Source of the DNA: Flagellimonas pelagia
GTDB taxonomy: Bacteria; Bacteroidota; Bacteroidia; Flavobacteriales; Flavobacteriaceae
NCBI RefSeq assembly: GCF_003584135.1
Contig: NZ_QXFI01000031.1
Span: 103,989 to 167,988 of the forward strand
Direction: 5' to 3'
Length of the DNA stretch: 64,000 bases
Every line of letters begins with the position of its first letter. Within the stretch, counting starts at the first letter, position 1. Shown piece by piece: positions 18,271 to 28,474 of this stretch. Both the position numbers and the translations under genes were made by a program. A model generated the notes under the pieces. The model was not told where the DNA came from. It searched no databases and worked only from the letters and a program-made list of their open reading frames with translations.

Positions 18271-19947
18271 TCAATAACCGTTGTTCTGGGTCACCAAACC
18301 ATCATCCACACTGTCAATATATTCCTGTGGAATGGGCCAGTACTCATTTTTGCCAGCGGTGAAAGCGGCATTGGTCAAATGACTCCTCCTTGTTTTTTCA
18401 ACCGAGAGGTAATCATCAATCACATCCTTGGCAATCCCCCAACGCACCAAATTGAAGAAGCGGTGTCCTTCCATGGCCAGTTCCAGACGAGTTTCCATAC
18501 GTACTTTGTTCCTGGCATCGGCAGGATCGGTCCAAGTAGTATCATAGGTGGCAATATTGTAATTGGCCGCATCTGTGGCACCATCCAAAGTTTGAACGTA
18601 TTGGGAATTGGCGGCACGTTCACGAATTTGGTTCACCAAGCCGCGTGCTCCTTCTAGATTCCCTAATTCCACAGCTGCCTCGGCCCTCCATAACAACACT
18701 TCGGCATAGCGGATGATATAGTAGTTCAAAGCATCCACATAAGGCCAAACCATTACATGGTAAGGGGAATTTGCAGACAGAATCCGTTTTTTGGGACCAA
18801 ATGGTCCGTAAGTGGCCAAATCACGGGCCCAGGTATCCTCGTAAAGAACATCCAAATCCTTATAGGGAATGCCTGGTCGGCCCACAGTGATATCCAATCT
18901 TGGATCTACAAAATCGGTGTCGGTAACGTCAACATTATCCTCTACTGGCAATCCACCGGCATCGGTCTTGAAGGCATTCACCAAATTCTGGGAGGGACGA
19001 TGAAAACCATATTGGGAGTAATACGGTCCCCCGGGGGCCGTCAAACGGTCACCTATACTTCCATTGTAATTACTGGATTGTCCATCGTTTACCGAGTACT
19101 GTACCGCAAAGATCACTTCTTGTCCGTTATCATTTTCAGGCAAAAACACCGATTGGAAATCATCCATAAGTCCATAACTTCCTCCCATTACCAAGGTGGT
19201 GGCATCATAGGCCTGTTGCCATTTATCCTGGAACAAATACGTCTTTGCCAAATAGGCCATGGCAGCCAACTTGGTAGGCCTTCCCACTTCTTCTTGGGTG
19301 TCGGGCAACACGTCGTAGGCAGCTTGGAAATCATCCTCTATCTTGCCCCATAGTTGTTCCGAAGTGAACTCGGTGTTGGAACGGGCATAATCGGAAACCG
19401 TTTCAGCCGTCTCATCGATGTACGGAATCTGGTTGTAGATCTTCTTGAGTTCAAAGTAATAATGACCTCGTAAAAATCTAAGTTCCGCAGTTCTTTGGGT
19501 CTTTAGGGATGCATCAAAGTCCTCGGAGGCATTCAAAAGCTTCATGGCCTCATTGGTCCTTTTTACCCCTTCGTACAAGGCCATCCACTTTCGTTGCACA
19601 TCATAGGTGGTAGGGGAAGTGTTGAAAAGTTCCATTTGATGGATCTGGTTTTGGTCCCCGGTTCCTCCACCGCCTTTGTAGCAATCATCCGAAACCACAT
19701 CGCCGAAGCTCCAGTTGGAAGCTGGGGAATTGTAGGCATTGCTGGCCCCGTCAATTTGCCCATTAAGTACGCTGTAGGCCGAAATAATGGCTTTTTCAAC
19801 GTTTTCGGCTTTGGTCATTTCAGAAGGGGAAACTTCACCAAAGGTGACTTCTTCCAAATAATCCTTGGAACAAGATCCCAAGAGCGTAAGTGCCACGGTA
19901 GCACCTACCATCATATATTTTGATTTTACTTTCAATATGTTTTTCAT
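18271..19947 (-). CDS. SusD/RagB-family outer-membrane lipoprotein
   Basis: 558-residue surface lipoprotein that captures ligand for its SusC partner encoded 8 bases upstream. The leader ends TLLGSC, a lipobox. SusD-family features are the N-terminal EKAIISAYSVL segment, TPR-like helices with RTAELRFLRGHYYFELKKIY, a long middle section, and the C-terminal RMETRLELAMEGHRFFNLVRWG with final EYWPIPQEYIDS, all diagnostic. The ligand is unknown because no glycosidase is in this operon. It is controlled with the STN-type SusC through the upstream sigma/FecR pair. Confidence 0.95.
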   Translation of the reverse strand: MKNILKVKSKYMMVGATVALTLLGSCSKDYLEEVTFGEVSPSEMTKAENVEKAIISAYSVLNGQIDGASNAYNSPASNWSFGDVVSDDCYKGGGGTGDQNQIHQMELFNTSPTTYDVQRKWMALYEGVKRTNEAMKLLNASEDFDASLKTQRTAELRFLRGHYYFELKKIYNQIPYIDETAETVSDYARSNTEFTSEQLWGKIEDDFQAAYDVLPDTQEEVGRPTKLAAMAYLAKTYLFQDKWQQAYDATTLVMGGSYGLMDDFQSVFLPENDNGQEVIFAVQYSVNDGQSSNYNGSIGDRLTAPGGPYYSQYGFHRPSQNLVNAFKTDAGGLPVEDNVDVTDTDFVDPRLDITVGRPGIPYKDLDVLYEDTWARDLATYGPFGPKKRILSANSPYHVMVWPYVDALNYYIIRYAEVLLWRAEAAVELGNLEGARGLVNQIRERAANSQYVQTLDGATDAANYNIATYDTTWTDPADARNKVRMETRLELAMEGHRFFNLVRWGIAKDVIDDYLSVEKTRRSHLTNAAFTAGKNEYWPIPQEYIDSVDDGLVTQNNGY

Positions 19948-19955
19948 GGCTTTTT

Positions 19956-22900
19956 TTAGAGTTTAAGGTTACATCCGATCACAAAAGTTCTGCTCGGAGG
20001 ATACAATCCACGATCGATTCCAATGTCGAGGTTCCTATTGCTACCCGAGTAGTTTTGAAGGCCCACTTGGGGGTTCATCCCACTATAATCGGTTATGGTA
20101 AACAAATTGCTTGCTTGGGCATATATTCTCAACTTGAGGCCTCCAAGCAATTCTGGGCTAACGTTGTATCCCACTTGCGCATTGGTCAACCGAACATATG
20201 ATCCATTCTCCACATAATAACTAGAAGGTCGAATGTTGTTGTTGGGATCATCAAGGGATAAGCGTGGGATGCTGGAATCGGTGTTGTTTTCGGACCAAGC
20301 ATCCAATAAAACATTCTCCTTGTTGTAAGCTGCTTGGTTGAAGAAATGGTTCTTGTACTTGGTAAAATTATAGGTGTCATTGCCAAAGCTTCCATTAAAG
20401 AAAAGGCCTAAATCAAAATTCTTATAGTTGAACTGTAGGTTAAGGCCCAACATGACATCGGGGTGCGGGGAACCAATAAACGTCCTGTCGTCGGCATCCA
20501 CATCACCATCGCCATCCACATCCTTGAACTTGATATCACCGGGTTGGGCATTGGGCTGCAGTCCATAACTATCCACCTCAGCCTGACTTTGGAACAATCC
20601 TTCGGCCACATAGCCATAGAACGAGGCAATAGGCTGGCCTACCGCACTCCTTGATATTTCCTGGTCAAAGTTTACACTGTGTAAGGATGAACTTGGAATG
20701 CCCAAATAATCGGACGTATTCAACTCTGTCAACTCGTTTTTAGATCCAGTAAGGTTAAGACCGATCTGATAGCCCAAATCACCCACTTTGTCATTATAGT
20801 TGACGTTCAATTCAAATCCGTTGTTCTTCATTTTTCCATCGTTCACCCACTGCCCATCATTAGTACCCCCATAGGTCAATGGAACAGTGTTGTACACCAA
20901 GATGTCATCAGTTTTCTTGATATAGTAGTCAGCAGTAATGTTCAGATGGTCTTTTAAAAGTCCCATATCCACACCAATGGAGGTCTGGGTCGTGGTCTCC
21001 CATTTCAAATCGGGATTCGGAATCCTAGATTGGGTAAGTCCAATATACACCGACTCTTGGGCACCATCAATGGCATAGTTGGAGTTCGCATTATTGTTAC
21101 GATAGCTATCCACAGTAGCATAATTGGAAATATCCTGGTTACCCGTTTGCCCCCAGCTTCCTCTCAAAAGCAGGGAAGAGACAATTCCATCTGGATTAAA
21201 AAAGTCCTCGCGGTCCAACCTCCATCCCAAAGAGAATGCAGGGAATGTTCCCCAACGGTTGTCCTCATTGAACCTGGAGCTACCATCACGTCTAACGGTT
21301 GCCGTAAAAAGATACTTTTCATCATAGTTGTAGTTCAACCTTCCGAAGTAAGAGTTGAGCGACCATCCGGATGCGTTACCGGAATTGAGCATGTTCTCGG
21401 TTCCAAAGCTCAAATACCTAAAGTTTTCATCCTCGTACAGGAATTCACTTACCGAAGCACCAAAACCTTCATAATTGTATTCGATGGCCTCTTGCCCAAC
21501 CAATACATCCACATTGTGGGCTCCAAACTGTTTTTTATAGTTTAGTGTATTGGTAAAGGAGAATTGGTAATTGAAGCTATTGGAAGTGGATAACGAGTTG
21601 GTATTGTTGGTGGAAAGAATTTCATTAAACGTAGGTGAAAAACTCCTGATGTTATAATTCTGGTAATCCAATCCAAAAGAGGTCTTAAACGTAAAATCCT
21701 TGATGTATAGATTGGCATACACATTTCCCAAGGCCTGAACCCGTTTCTGCTTGTTGTCCTTATTTCGATACAACTGGCCCATGGGGTTTTGGGTATCGTT
21801 GAGCGGGTTACCTGCATATTCCCCATTGATGTCCTTCACTGGGACAATGGATGGAAACTGCATGGCACTCAAGACAATACTCCCCAAAGCACTATTGGTA
21901 CCTATGGAAACCTGCTCCTTGTAATTGGCCGTAAAGTTTTCACCAATGGTCAAGAAGTCACCAATGTTATAGGATGAATTGAACCTAGCCGAATACCTTT
22001 CAAAGCCTGTGTATTTTATCAAACCTTCCTGGTTGTAATATCCCAGAGAAAACATGTGCTGACCTTTGGAGTCTCCTTTGGCCAATGATACGTTATAAGA
22101 TTGAACGGTGGCGGTTTGCAAAATCTGTTTTACCCAATCTACATCAGCGCTAGGGATGGTCTGTTCGTCATTGAGCCATTGTGGAATTACGGCCTGCGCG
22201 GGATTGTCTCCATAAATATCGTGGGAAGGAGTTCCCCCATCATTGATGGTAGCTTGCCATAAAAGATCCCCATATTGCTGGGCATTGAGCATTCTTGGAA
22301 GGTTGTAGGAGGATTGAAGACCTGCATAACTGTCAAAGGATACCACATATTCCCCGCCAGTGTCCGATCCCTTTTTGGTGGTAATGATCACAACACCATT
22401 GGCAGCACGGGATCCATAGATAGAAGCTGATGCAGCATCCTTCAAGACCTGTATGGTTTCAATATCCGAAGGATTGATTCCATTAAGGCCATTGGAAGCA
22501 GGGATCCCATCCACAATTACCAACGGATCATTACTGTTAATGGTACTAAAGCCCCTAACGCGAATGGAGGTCCCACCACCAGGAGAATTGTCGCTCATGA
22601 TCTGGACACCGGGCAAACGGCCATCCAACATTTCCACCACATTGGCCTTGGGCTGGGTATTGATTTCCTCAGGGGAAACCGAAGCAATGGCACCTGTAAT
22701 GTTCCTTCTGGCTTCTGTGCCATATCCTACCACCACAATTTCATCCAGTTGGGACGCACTTTCAATGAGGGTGACCGTTACATTGTCCATATTTTCAATG
22801 TTCACGTCCTGTCTTCTGTATCCGATATAGGTTATGGAAAGTACCTTGAAATTGGAAGGGATTTCCATCGTGAACTTTCCATCAAAATCGGACACTGTAC

Positions 22901-23324
22901 CGTAATCGGTTCCTTCAACAAATACGTTGGCCCCTGGAATGGGACTGCCCGCTTCATCGATTACAGATCCTGAAATTTTTCGCTTTTCTTGGATGAATTT
23001 CACCAAAACACCTTGTTCCGTAACCCGGAAATCTACATTGGCCTTGTTCTTAAGAACTTCAAGGACAGTTTCCAGGTTCCCTTTGTTCACGTCTATACTG
23101 ATGCGTTGATCCAAGGATTGGGCATCCGCAGCGTAGATGAATCTTTGGCCGGTTTGCTTCTCTATAAGGTCGAACACCTTTTCCAGAGCAACACTTTTAA
23201 GGTTAAGATTGATCATGTCAAAGTTTTGTGTATTCACCACATTGGATACGGATATGGGGACATTACTTCCCCTACCCAACAATGGAAGACACAGTAGCAA
23301 TGCTAACAAGTTTAATTTTTTCAT
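19956..23324 (-). CDS. SusC-family TonB-dependent receptor/transducer with STN domain
   Basis: 1122 residues. After the signal peptide comes a secretin/TonB short N-terminal (STN) domain (about 38-110, with SVALEKVFDLIEKQTGQRF), then the CarboxypepD_reg-like domain (KISGSVIDEAGSPIPGANVF), the TonB-dependent plug (DEIVVVGYGTEARRNITGA, IRVRGFSTINSNDPLVIVDG) and the 22-strand barrel. The STN domain marks receptors that signal to FecR-type anti-sigma factors, and the genes for FecR and an ECF sigma lie directly upstream on the same strand. So the porin both imports ligand with SusD and reports its presence. The ligand cannot be deduced. Confidence 0.96.
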   Translation of the reverse strand: MKKLNLLALLLCLPLLGRGSNVPISVSNVVNTQNFDMINLNLKSVALEKVFDLIEKQTGQRFIYAADAQSLDQRISIDVNKGNLETVLEVLKNKANVDFRVTEQGVLVKFIQEKRKISGSVIDEAGSPIPGANVFVEGTDYGTVSDFDGKFTMEIPSNFKVLSITYIGYRRQDVNIENMDNVTVTLIESASQLDEIVVVGYGTEARRNITGAIASVSPEEINTQPKANVVEMLDGRLPGVQIMSDNSPGGGTSIRVRGFSTINSNDPLVIVDGIPASNGLNGINPSDIETIQVLKDAASASIYGSRAANGVVIITTKKGSDTGGEYVVSFDSYAGLQSSYNLPRMLNAQQYGDLLWQATINDGGTPSHDIYGDNPAQAVIPQWLNDEQTIPSADVDWVKQILQTATVQSYNVSLAKGDSKGQHMFSLGYYNQEGLIKYTGFERYSARFNSSYNIGDFLTIGENFTANYKEQVSIGTNSALGSIVLSAMQFPSIVPVKDINGEYAGNPLNDTQNPMGQLYRNKDNKQKRVQALGNVYANLYIKDFTFKTSFGLDYQNYNIRSFSPTFNEILSTNNTNSLSTSNSFNYQFSFTNTLNYKKQFGAHNVDVLVGQEAIEYNYEGFGASVSEFLYEDENFRYLSFGTENMLNSGNASGWSLNSYFGRLNYNYDEKYLFTATVRRDGSSRFNEDNRWGTFPAFSLGWRLDREDFFNPDGIVSSLLLRGSWGQTGNQDISNYATVDSYRNNNANSNYAIDGAQESVYIGLTQSRIPNPDLKWETTTQTSIGVDMGLLKDHLNITADYYIKKTDDILVYNTVPLTYGGTNDGQWVNDGKMKNNGFELNVNYNDKVGDLGYQIGLNLTGSKNELTELNTSDYLGIPSSSLHSVNFDQEISRSAVGQPIASFYGYVAEGLFQSQAEVDSYGLQPNAQPGDIKFKDVDGDGDVDADDRTFIGSPHPDVMLGLNLQFNYKNFDLGLFFNGSFGNDTYNFTKYKNHFFNQAAYNKENVLLDAWSENNTDSSIPRLSLDDPNNNIRPSSYYVENGSYVRLTNAQVGYNVSPELLGGLKLRIYAQASNLFTITDYSGMNPQVGLQNYSGSNRNLDIGIDRGLYPPSRTFVIGCNLKL

Positions 23325-23416
23325 TTCTTAAAGAGTAGTTTAATTATTGGTTCTCGATATTTTTTAAGGTTCTACTAAGTTTAGGTGTTCAGTTTTTCAT
23401 AGATTTTGTTGTGAGG

Positions 23417-24010
23417 TTAATATTGTTTGTTCTTGATTACCATCTTTCTAATGGTCTTGAGGGCTATGGCCATGTGGTTTTCCACTGTCTTGATGGAAAC
23501 TCCCAAGATCTCTGAGATTTCCTTGTACTTGAGCTCGTCCAATCGACTCATTTCAAAGATTTGCCGGGATTTTTTGGGTATTTGGTCCAGCACATCCTTG
23601 ATTCGTTTTATATAGAATTCCCTTTGCTCCTGATCGATGATTTCTTGTTCTATACTCGGACTTGAAGCTTGTTGGTTTTCCTGGCCGAACTCCAAGGGTT
23701 GTTTTAGATGGGAGTATGCCACGGGCTCCAACAACTTGTTCTTTACCACCACATAGAGATATGGCTTGGGGTTTCTGATTTCATGGATGCGCTCATAACC
23801 ATTCCACAATTGAATGAAAACATCGGCCACCTTTTCCTCAACAATGTCCAGTTTTGGCTCGTAGGTAAGCCCGAACCGACAAAGGCTCTCATAGTATCTG
23901 TTGAAAACTGTCTCCAAAGCCTCCTTGTTCCTTTGGTGTATCAAACGGAATAGCTCTACATCTGTCATGCTGTTAAAATCCATCAACTCTAGGGAATGTT
24001 TAGTTCTCAT
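23417..24010 (-). CDS. ECF-type RNA polymerase sigma factor
   Basis: 197-residue sigma-70 family factor of the Bacteroidota RpoE/FecI type. Region 2 covers about 25-95 (LFRLIHQRNKEALETVFNRY then ADVFIQLWNGYE) and region 4 about 130-190 (LDQIPKKSRQIFEMSRLDEL, then the helix-turn-helix YKEISEILGVSIKTVENHM). The first ATG overlaps the end of fecR by 11 bases; MDFNSMTDVEL, 9 codons in, is the more usual start and would leave a short gap. It is expected to direct transcription of the susCD genes when released by FecR. The gene lies after, not before, its anti-sigma gene, which is uncommon. Confidence 0.93.
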   Translation of the reverse strand: MRTKHSLELMDFNSMTDVELFRLIHQRNKEALETVFNRYYESLCRFGLTYEPKLDIVEEKVADVFIQLWNGYERIHEIRNPKPYLYVVVKNKLLEPVAYSHLKQPLEFGQENQQASSPSIEQEIIDQEQREFYIKRIKDVLDQIPKKSRQIFEMSRLDELKYKEISEILGVSIKTVENHMAIALKTIRKMVIKNKQY

Positions 24011-25004
24011 CGCGGGGGGCTATTGAAAATTTTTTTGGGGATACCGGGGTAATCTTCACATCGGCAATGAATTCCAATGTTTGTATAAATTGGTCAAGGT
24101 CTTGGTCTTCGAACGCGGCACTGATTTTTTTGCTGGCGACCAAATCATCCGAGATGGTAAACTCTACTCCATAAAATTGATTGATGGGAATCAAAGCATC
24201 GCCCAAAGGCATATCATCCAATAGAAGGATATTGTCTTTCCAGGCCGTGATCTTGGATACATCAAAATTGCGTTTTACCACTTCACCTGTTTCCGTATTC
24301 AGCTGCAGTTCCTCATTGGGGCTCAACCGTATTTCATCGCCGGAATCCTTCAAAGTGACCTGTACCTTGCCGCTTTCCAAGGACACGGTCTTTGTCTTCC
24401 CTTTGGTATTGACATTGAACTTTGTTCCCAAAACTTGGACCGTCAATCCATCGGTGTTTACATGAAAGGGCCTCTCAACATCCTTGGAGATGTCAAAATA
24501 CGCTTCCCCTTCTAACCAAACTTCCCTGCTGTTCTTGGAAAAGACTTCAGGAAATTTTAATTCAGACCCGGAATTGATCGTTATCGATGATCCATCAGGC
24601 AGGGTAATTTGTTTCCGTTCCCCTTGTTGGGCTATGATATGATTGGTGTACCGGGAAGCATCACCCATTGAGAACAGGTACAAGGAAAAACCAATCAGAA
24701 CTACCGCTGCAGCTGCCAAGATTACCTTCATCTTGGTTTGGAGAAAAATTCTTTTTCCCGATGCTTTTGGGGAAATAGCCTCTCTTATCCGATTTCCGGA
24801 TTGTTTTTTTTTCAGTGGTAGATCCGGTTTGGGATAGCACTCCCACAACAGTTTATAATCTTGAAAACGGTCCCGTAAACCATCATCCAACAGTAGGTTT
24901 ACCTCGAACATTGACCTCTCCTGGTCCGTGTTCATCTCTCCGGAAAGCTTTCGAGCACATTTGATATCCTCCTTGGATACATCCATAGTATGTCTTTTAT
25001 ACAT
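24000..25004 (-). CDS. FecR-family anti-sigma factor
   Basis: 334 residues with one membrane segment at about 92-110 (MKVILAAAAVVLIGFSLYLF). The cytoplasmic N-terminal part binds sigma. The periplasmic part is the FecR domain (QQGERKQITLPDGSSITINS, GEAYFDISKDVERPFHV, VQVLGTKFNVNT) followed by the C-terminal DUF4974 domain (ITAWKDNILLLDDMPLGDAL). It is expected to sense the STN domain of the SusC encoded downstream and free the sigma factor. It is the first gene of the operon; about 185 bases between it and the upstream terminator hold its promoter. Confidence 0.93.
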   Translation of the reverse strand: MYKRHTMDVSKEDIKCARKLSGEMNTDQERSMFEVNLLLDDGLRDRFQDYKLLWECYPKPDLPLKKKQSGNRIREAISPKASGKRIFLQTKMKVILAAAAVVLIGFSLYLFSMGDASRYTNHIIAQQGERKQITLPDGSSITINSGSELKFPEVFSKNSREVWLEGEAYFDISKDVERPFHVNTDGLTVQVLGTKFNVNTKGKTKTVSLESGKVQVTLKDSGDEIRLSPNEELQLNTETGEVVKRNFDVSKITAWKDNILLLDDMPLGDALIPINQFYGVEFTISDDLVASKKISAAFEDQDLDQFIQTLEFIADVKITPVSPKKFSIAPRDEN

Positions 25005-25190
25005 AGGAGGGTGAAAAGGTAGAATTACCCCTAGATCACAATGTCATCAAAATGCAAAAAGAGAATTAACTTAAGGTTAACCGTTACGTTTTGCCGCGGT
25101 TGTTGACCTCTGGTGGCAAAATAATCTTTGGTTTGTCTTAATGTACATATGGAAGCCTTATCCGAAACCCATTATGGTGAAATGTAAAAA

Positions 25191-25214
25191 GGCGCAACTG
25201 GGTAATGTTGCGCC
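25191..25214. terminator. bidirectional Rho-independent terminator
   Basis: GGCGCAAC / GTTGCGCC, 8-base stem with 8-base loop, flanked by an A-run on the left and T6 on the right, so it can work in both directions. It ends the hydrolase-lipoprotein operon from the right and insulates the fecR operon promoter on its left. Confidence 0.85.
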
Positions 25215-25270
25215 TTTTTTGAATTAAACTAACTCAAACCAATGAATTGCTTTATGAAAGCTTGTTATGC

Positions 25271-26659
25271 CTAATCAAATTCCAAGATGAATTGTTTAAA
25301 CTCTTGTGAATTGAAAATGCCATTGGCATCATGTGCCACATTAGGTACGATAATTTTCCTATGGTTATGGCTTCCGGAATAAAAGGTTTCCATATAATGG
25401 AACATGTTCTCTCCCCTATTGAATCGATTGGACCCCAACAAGGTTGCCTGACAATCCGTGGTGTTCAATGTTCCTGTGGTGGAGGTATCATCACTCCCCA
25501 AAAAATAAATAGTATTTCTGGAAACCTGTTGCTCTGTCAAAGTAGTTGCACTCACCCCATCGAGATAGGAAACCGCAAATTCACTCCCGTAGGGCCAATA
25601 GGTATATCCTACACAATCCGTTGGTTCGTAAAAAGTTCCCGTACCCTCATCATACCGTTGGCCATCCGGATAGTAGAAATATTGGTTATTGGCCACTACA
25701 TATTGAAAATCAATGGTTGGATGCGAACCTTCAACTTTGTTCGCCACGGCATAATGTTGAGACAAGGCTGCCCCAGAGGAATGACCCGCGATAAGAACGG
25801 TCTTAAGGTTTGGAAACTTGTCCAGATTGGAAAAACGGTTCACCAAGGTATCCAAAACAGTAAACGAACTGATGGATGAATTGGTGTTGCTAGCATCCGC
25901 TCCTTCTCTCCATCCAGAGTCGTTCCAGACCAAACCATCGGCAGGAGCGGTCAGATCATCCTGAAAATGGGGTGCGATGACCAATGTGGTCTTTTCCTTG
26001 TCCATACTTTTCAAGGAATTGAGCATATAACCATAGTACTCATCGGCATTGCGCTCTGCACCATGGACCACTACCACCACTTTATCAATGAAGTCATACA
26101 CAAATTCAGGGTCGTCCACAAAATCATAATTGGCATATACTTCAAAGGATAATGGTTCGCTGGCGTTGTCCAAAAAGCTTAGCTGCTGAATGCAATCTTC
26201 GGATGCACTCAAACACGGGGTTTTGGAACTGGCATTCCCATCCTCAGTAGTAAAAGAATAGGTGACACTGTTTACCAATGCCTTCCCATCCATGCCAATG
26301 CTTCCAGAGTCCACACCGATCATATGTTCTGTAGCGGAAGCCATATCATTAAGATGAATCAAAACCTTGGTGGATTGATTCAGATACTCCAATGTATAGG
26401 GTACATTCTCCAAGCCTTCTGTTATGAAAAATGCATTTTCAAATTTGTCCGGGTCCAAAATAGCGGAAAAAACCATCTCAAAAGTGCTGTTCACGGGAAC
26501 ATCCTGCATACCATCCACAAAAGGGGCATCGTTCAGTTTTACGGAAATCACACTTAAGTTCCCAGAGGCATCATCATCATTGGTGCATGCGGTAAACCAT
26601 AGGACGATACTGCTTAAAAGCAACAGTTGAATGCTTTTTATAAAATTCTTTTTGTTCAT
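25271..26659 (-). CDS. alpha/beta-hydrolase lipoprotein with N-terminal Ig-like domain
   Basis: 462 residues. Leader ending WFTAC gives a lipoprotein. Residues about 34-140 form a bacterial Ig-like (Big_5-type) domain, with a match in style to the N-terminus of the next protein upstream. The rest is an alpha/beta-hydrolase: VVVVVHGAERNADEYYGY (oxyanion region near 194-211), nucleophile elbow GHSSG with Ser294, and a C-terminal histidine in NVAHDANGIF. Such folds include esterases and polyester depolymerases; no peptidase-specific motif is seen. It is the last gene of the SusC/SusD-SGNH-SLC13 operon, and a terminator follows 56 bases later. Surface or periplasmic ester hydrolysis is the best guess. 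Confidence 0.8.
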   Translation of the reverse strand: MNKKNFIKSIQLLLLSSIVLWFTACTNDDDASGNLSVISVKLNDAPFVDGMQDVPVNSTFEMVFSAILDPDKFENAFFITEGLENVPYTLEYLNQSTKVLIHLNDMASATEHMIGVDSGSIGMDGKALVNSVTYSFTTEDGNASSKTPCLSASEDCIQQLSFLDNASEPLSFEVYANYDFVDDPEFVYDFIDKVVVVVHGAERNADEYYGYMLNSLKSMDKEKTTLVIAPHFQDDLTAPADGLVWNDSGWREGADASNTNSSISSFTVLDTLVNRFSNLDKFPNLKTVLIAGHSSGAALSQHYAVANKVEGSHPTIDFQYVVANNQYFYYPDGQRYDEGTGTFYEPTDCVGYTYWPYGSEFAVSYLDGVSATTLTEQQVSRNTIYFLGSDDTSTTGTLNTTDCQATLLGSNRFNRGENMFHYMETFYSGSHNHRKIIVPNVAHDANGIFNSQEFKQFILEFD

Positions 26660-26687
26660 CTTTTAGAGAATAATCTATTAAACATCA

Positions 26688-28454
26688 TTAATTACAGGCC
26701 GGATACACGCAGGCTGATCCTTGTGTGGTGGTTGAGCCGGCAGCGCAATCCAATCCACCCACGACCCAAGTTCCACCTAGTTTATAGGCCCAACTGCCCG
26801 TGTATTCCCAGCTTACTCCTGTTCCATCCACATTGGCATCTCCATAGGTCTCCACCACGGTATCGCCATTGAACAGTTCAATGGCATCATCCCCATTTTG
26901 GTTCATGGATTCGGTTTCTATGATGTGTTCGAAAGAATCCATACAGCCTCCAAAATAAGCCGCAATGGTAGCTTGTTCCCTGGCAAGTAGGATATCGTCC
27001 CCTTCCTCAACAGCAACGGCCGGAAAAGTAAACTCAATGCCATCGGTACCTCCGCCATTATTGGCCACCCCAATACCATAAATGCTCAAATCGGGGATAT
27101 TCTTGTTCGCTTTCAAGTGAAGGGCCTTTCCCCCGTTGGTTCCACTGCCGTCCCAAGACAATGCCAACACCCCTTGCAAGGTGAGTGCCTCGGAACAAAT
27201 GGGGTATGGACAACCAGAAGTGTCCAATGTGCTAGAGCCTATGGAACAATCAAGTCCTCCCGTGGTCCAGACCCCATCTATCTTATAGGCCCATGAACCT
27301 GTATATTCCCAGGACTGTCCGGTGCCATCCACATCAATATCCCCATAGGTTTCTATCACAACATCTCCTTGGAAAAGCTCAATGGCATCGTCCCCGTTCT
27401 GGTTGATGGCCGATTCGGCCTGAAGTATGTGTTCGAACTCACCGATGCATCCACCAAAATATGTGGAAATCAATTCTATTTCCCTAGCTACAAGGATGTC
27501 GTCCCCGGCAGAGACGGAAATGGCGGGCAATACAAACTCGTTACCATCGGTTCCTCCACCATTATTGGCAGTTCCCAGACCATACAAGCTCAAATCCGCA
27601 ATATCTTGATTGGCCACTAGGTGGATGGCCTTACCATCATTGGTTCCGGAACCATCCCAGGTAAGGGCGAGAATCCCTTTTAAGGAAAGGGCAGGTAATT
27701 GTTCTATGATGGCTATGGATATGCCTTCGGAATCGGCATCAGCATTGGTTACATTATCCAAGGAAACATCTATGGATTCATTGCCCTCATTTTCCCCATC
27801 CAAAATGGTGGTGACGGAAATGGAAGCCGATAGACTACCTTGAGGGATGGTGATGCTTTCTTCGCCCGAAACAGTATAGTCATCATCTTTGGTGGCTGTT
27901 CCATCAAAAACAAAGGTGGCGGTCACATCGCTATTGGCCACTTTGTTCAAGGTTGCCGTTATGGTCGCTGTTTGGCCATCTTCTTCCAATTCAGAAACGT
28001 CACTGGACAATGTCAAAGTAGGTGGTACAAATGCTGCCGTGGCAAAACTTATGGAAAAAGGACTTTCCAATGTCTCTCCATTGGCCCCATATGTGCCTTC
28101 GGGCAATGACAAGGTGTAGCTGGTTTCATAATCCAACGTGCTTGGCACCAAGGTAACGGTTGAATTGGTATTGGAAAACCCTATCTCATAATCAACAGTT
28201 GTGGAACCCGATGCAAAATCCAAAGCTGAAGTGATGGCATCCGTATCCAGACTGTGTGAAAAGATAATCTCAATGGAGGTGTCCACTGGAACATCTTCCA
28301 CAATTGTTTCAAAATTTGTTTCGGTGATATTGGTCGTAAGGATTACCAAGGTACCATCATCCAGTACGTTACCTTCGTCATCGTCATTACATCCAATAAA
28401 TAGGACCAACAGTAAAACGGCTATGTTCCATATTGGGTTCTTACGATTTTTCAT
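26688..28454 (-). CDS. lipoprotein with Big_5, Calx-beta and two tandem lamin-tail-like repeats
   Basis: 588 residues. Lipobox FIGC at Cys22, then acidic residues typical of surface-exported Bacteroidota lipoproteins. Domains: Ig-like (about 38-140), Calx-beta (about 145-250, with TATKDDDYTVSGEESITIP), then two copies of a roughly 160-residue module at 257-420 and 424-588. Each copy begins L-L-W-DGSGTN-GKA-HL-AN and contains INQNGDDAIELF or MNQNGDDAIELF and TG(Q/V)SWEYTGSWAYK. The module resembles lamin-tail-like domains found in secreted Bacteroidota nucleases, but no catalytic domain is present. A surface binding protein is the likely role, perhaps presenting substrate to the hydrolases of the same operon. 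Confidence 0.75.
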   Translation of the reverse strand: MKNRKNPIWNIAVLLLVLFIGCNDDDEGNVLDDGTLVILTTNITETNFETIVEDVPVDTSIEIIFSHSLDTDAITSALDFASGSTTVDYEIGFSNTNSTVTLVPSTLDYETSYTLSLPEGTYGANGETLESPFSISFATAAFVPPTLTLSSDVSELEEDGQTATITATLNKVANSDVTATFVFDGTATKDDDYTVSGEESITIPQGSLSASISVTTILDGENEGNESIDVSLDNVTNADADSEGISIAIIEQLPALSLKGILALTWDGSGTNDGKAIHLVANQDIADLSLYGLGTANNGGGTDGNEFVLPAISVSAGDDILVAREIELISTYFGGCIGEFEHILQAESAINQNGDDAIELFQGDVVIETYGDIDVDGTGQSWEYTGSWAYKIDGVWTTGGLDCSIGSSTLDTSGCPYPICSEALTLQGVLALSWDGSGTNGGKALHLKANKNIPDLSIYGIGVANNGGGTDGIEFTFPAVAVEEGDDILLAREQATIAAYFGGCMDSFEHIIETESMNQNGDDAIELFNGDTVVETYGDANVDGTGVSWEYTGSWAYKLGGTWVVGGLDCAAGSTTTQGSACVYPACN

Positions 28455-28474
28455 GTTCGTTAATTTTTAGTTTG

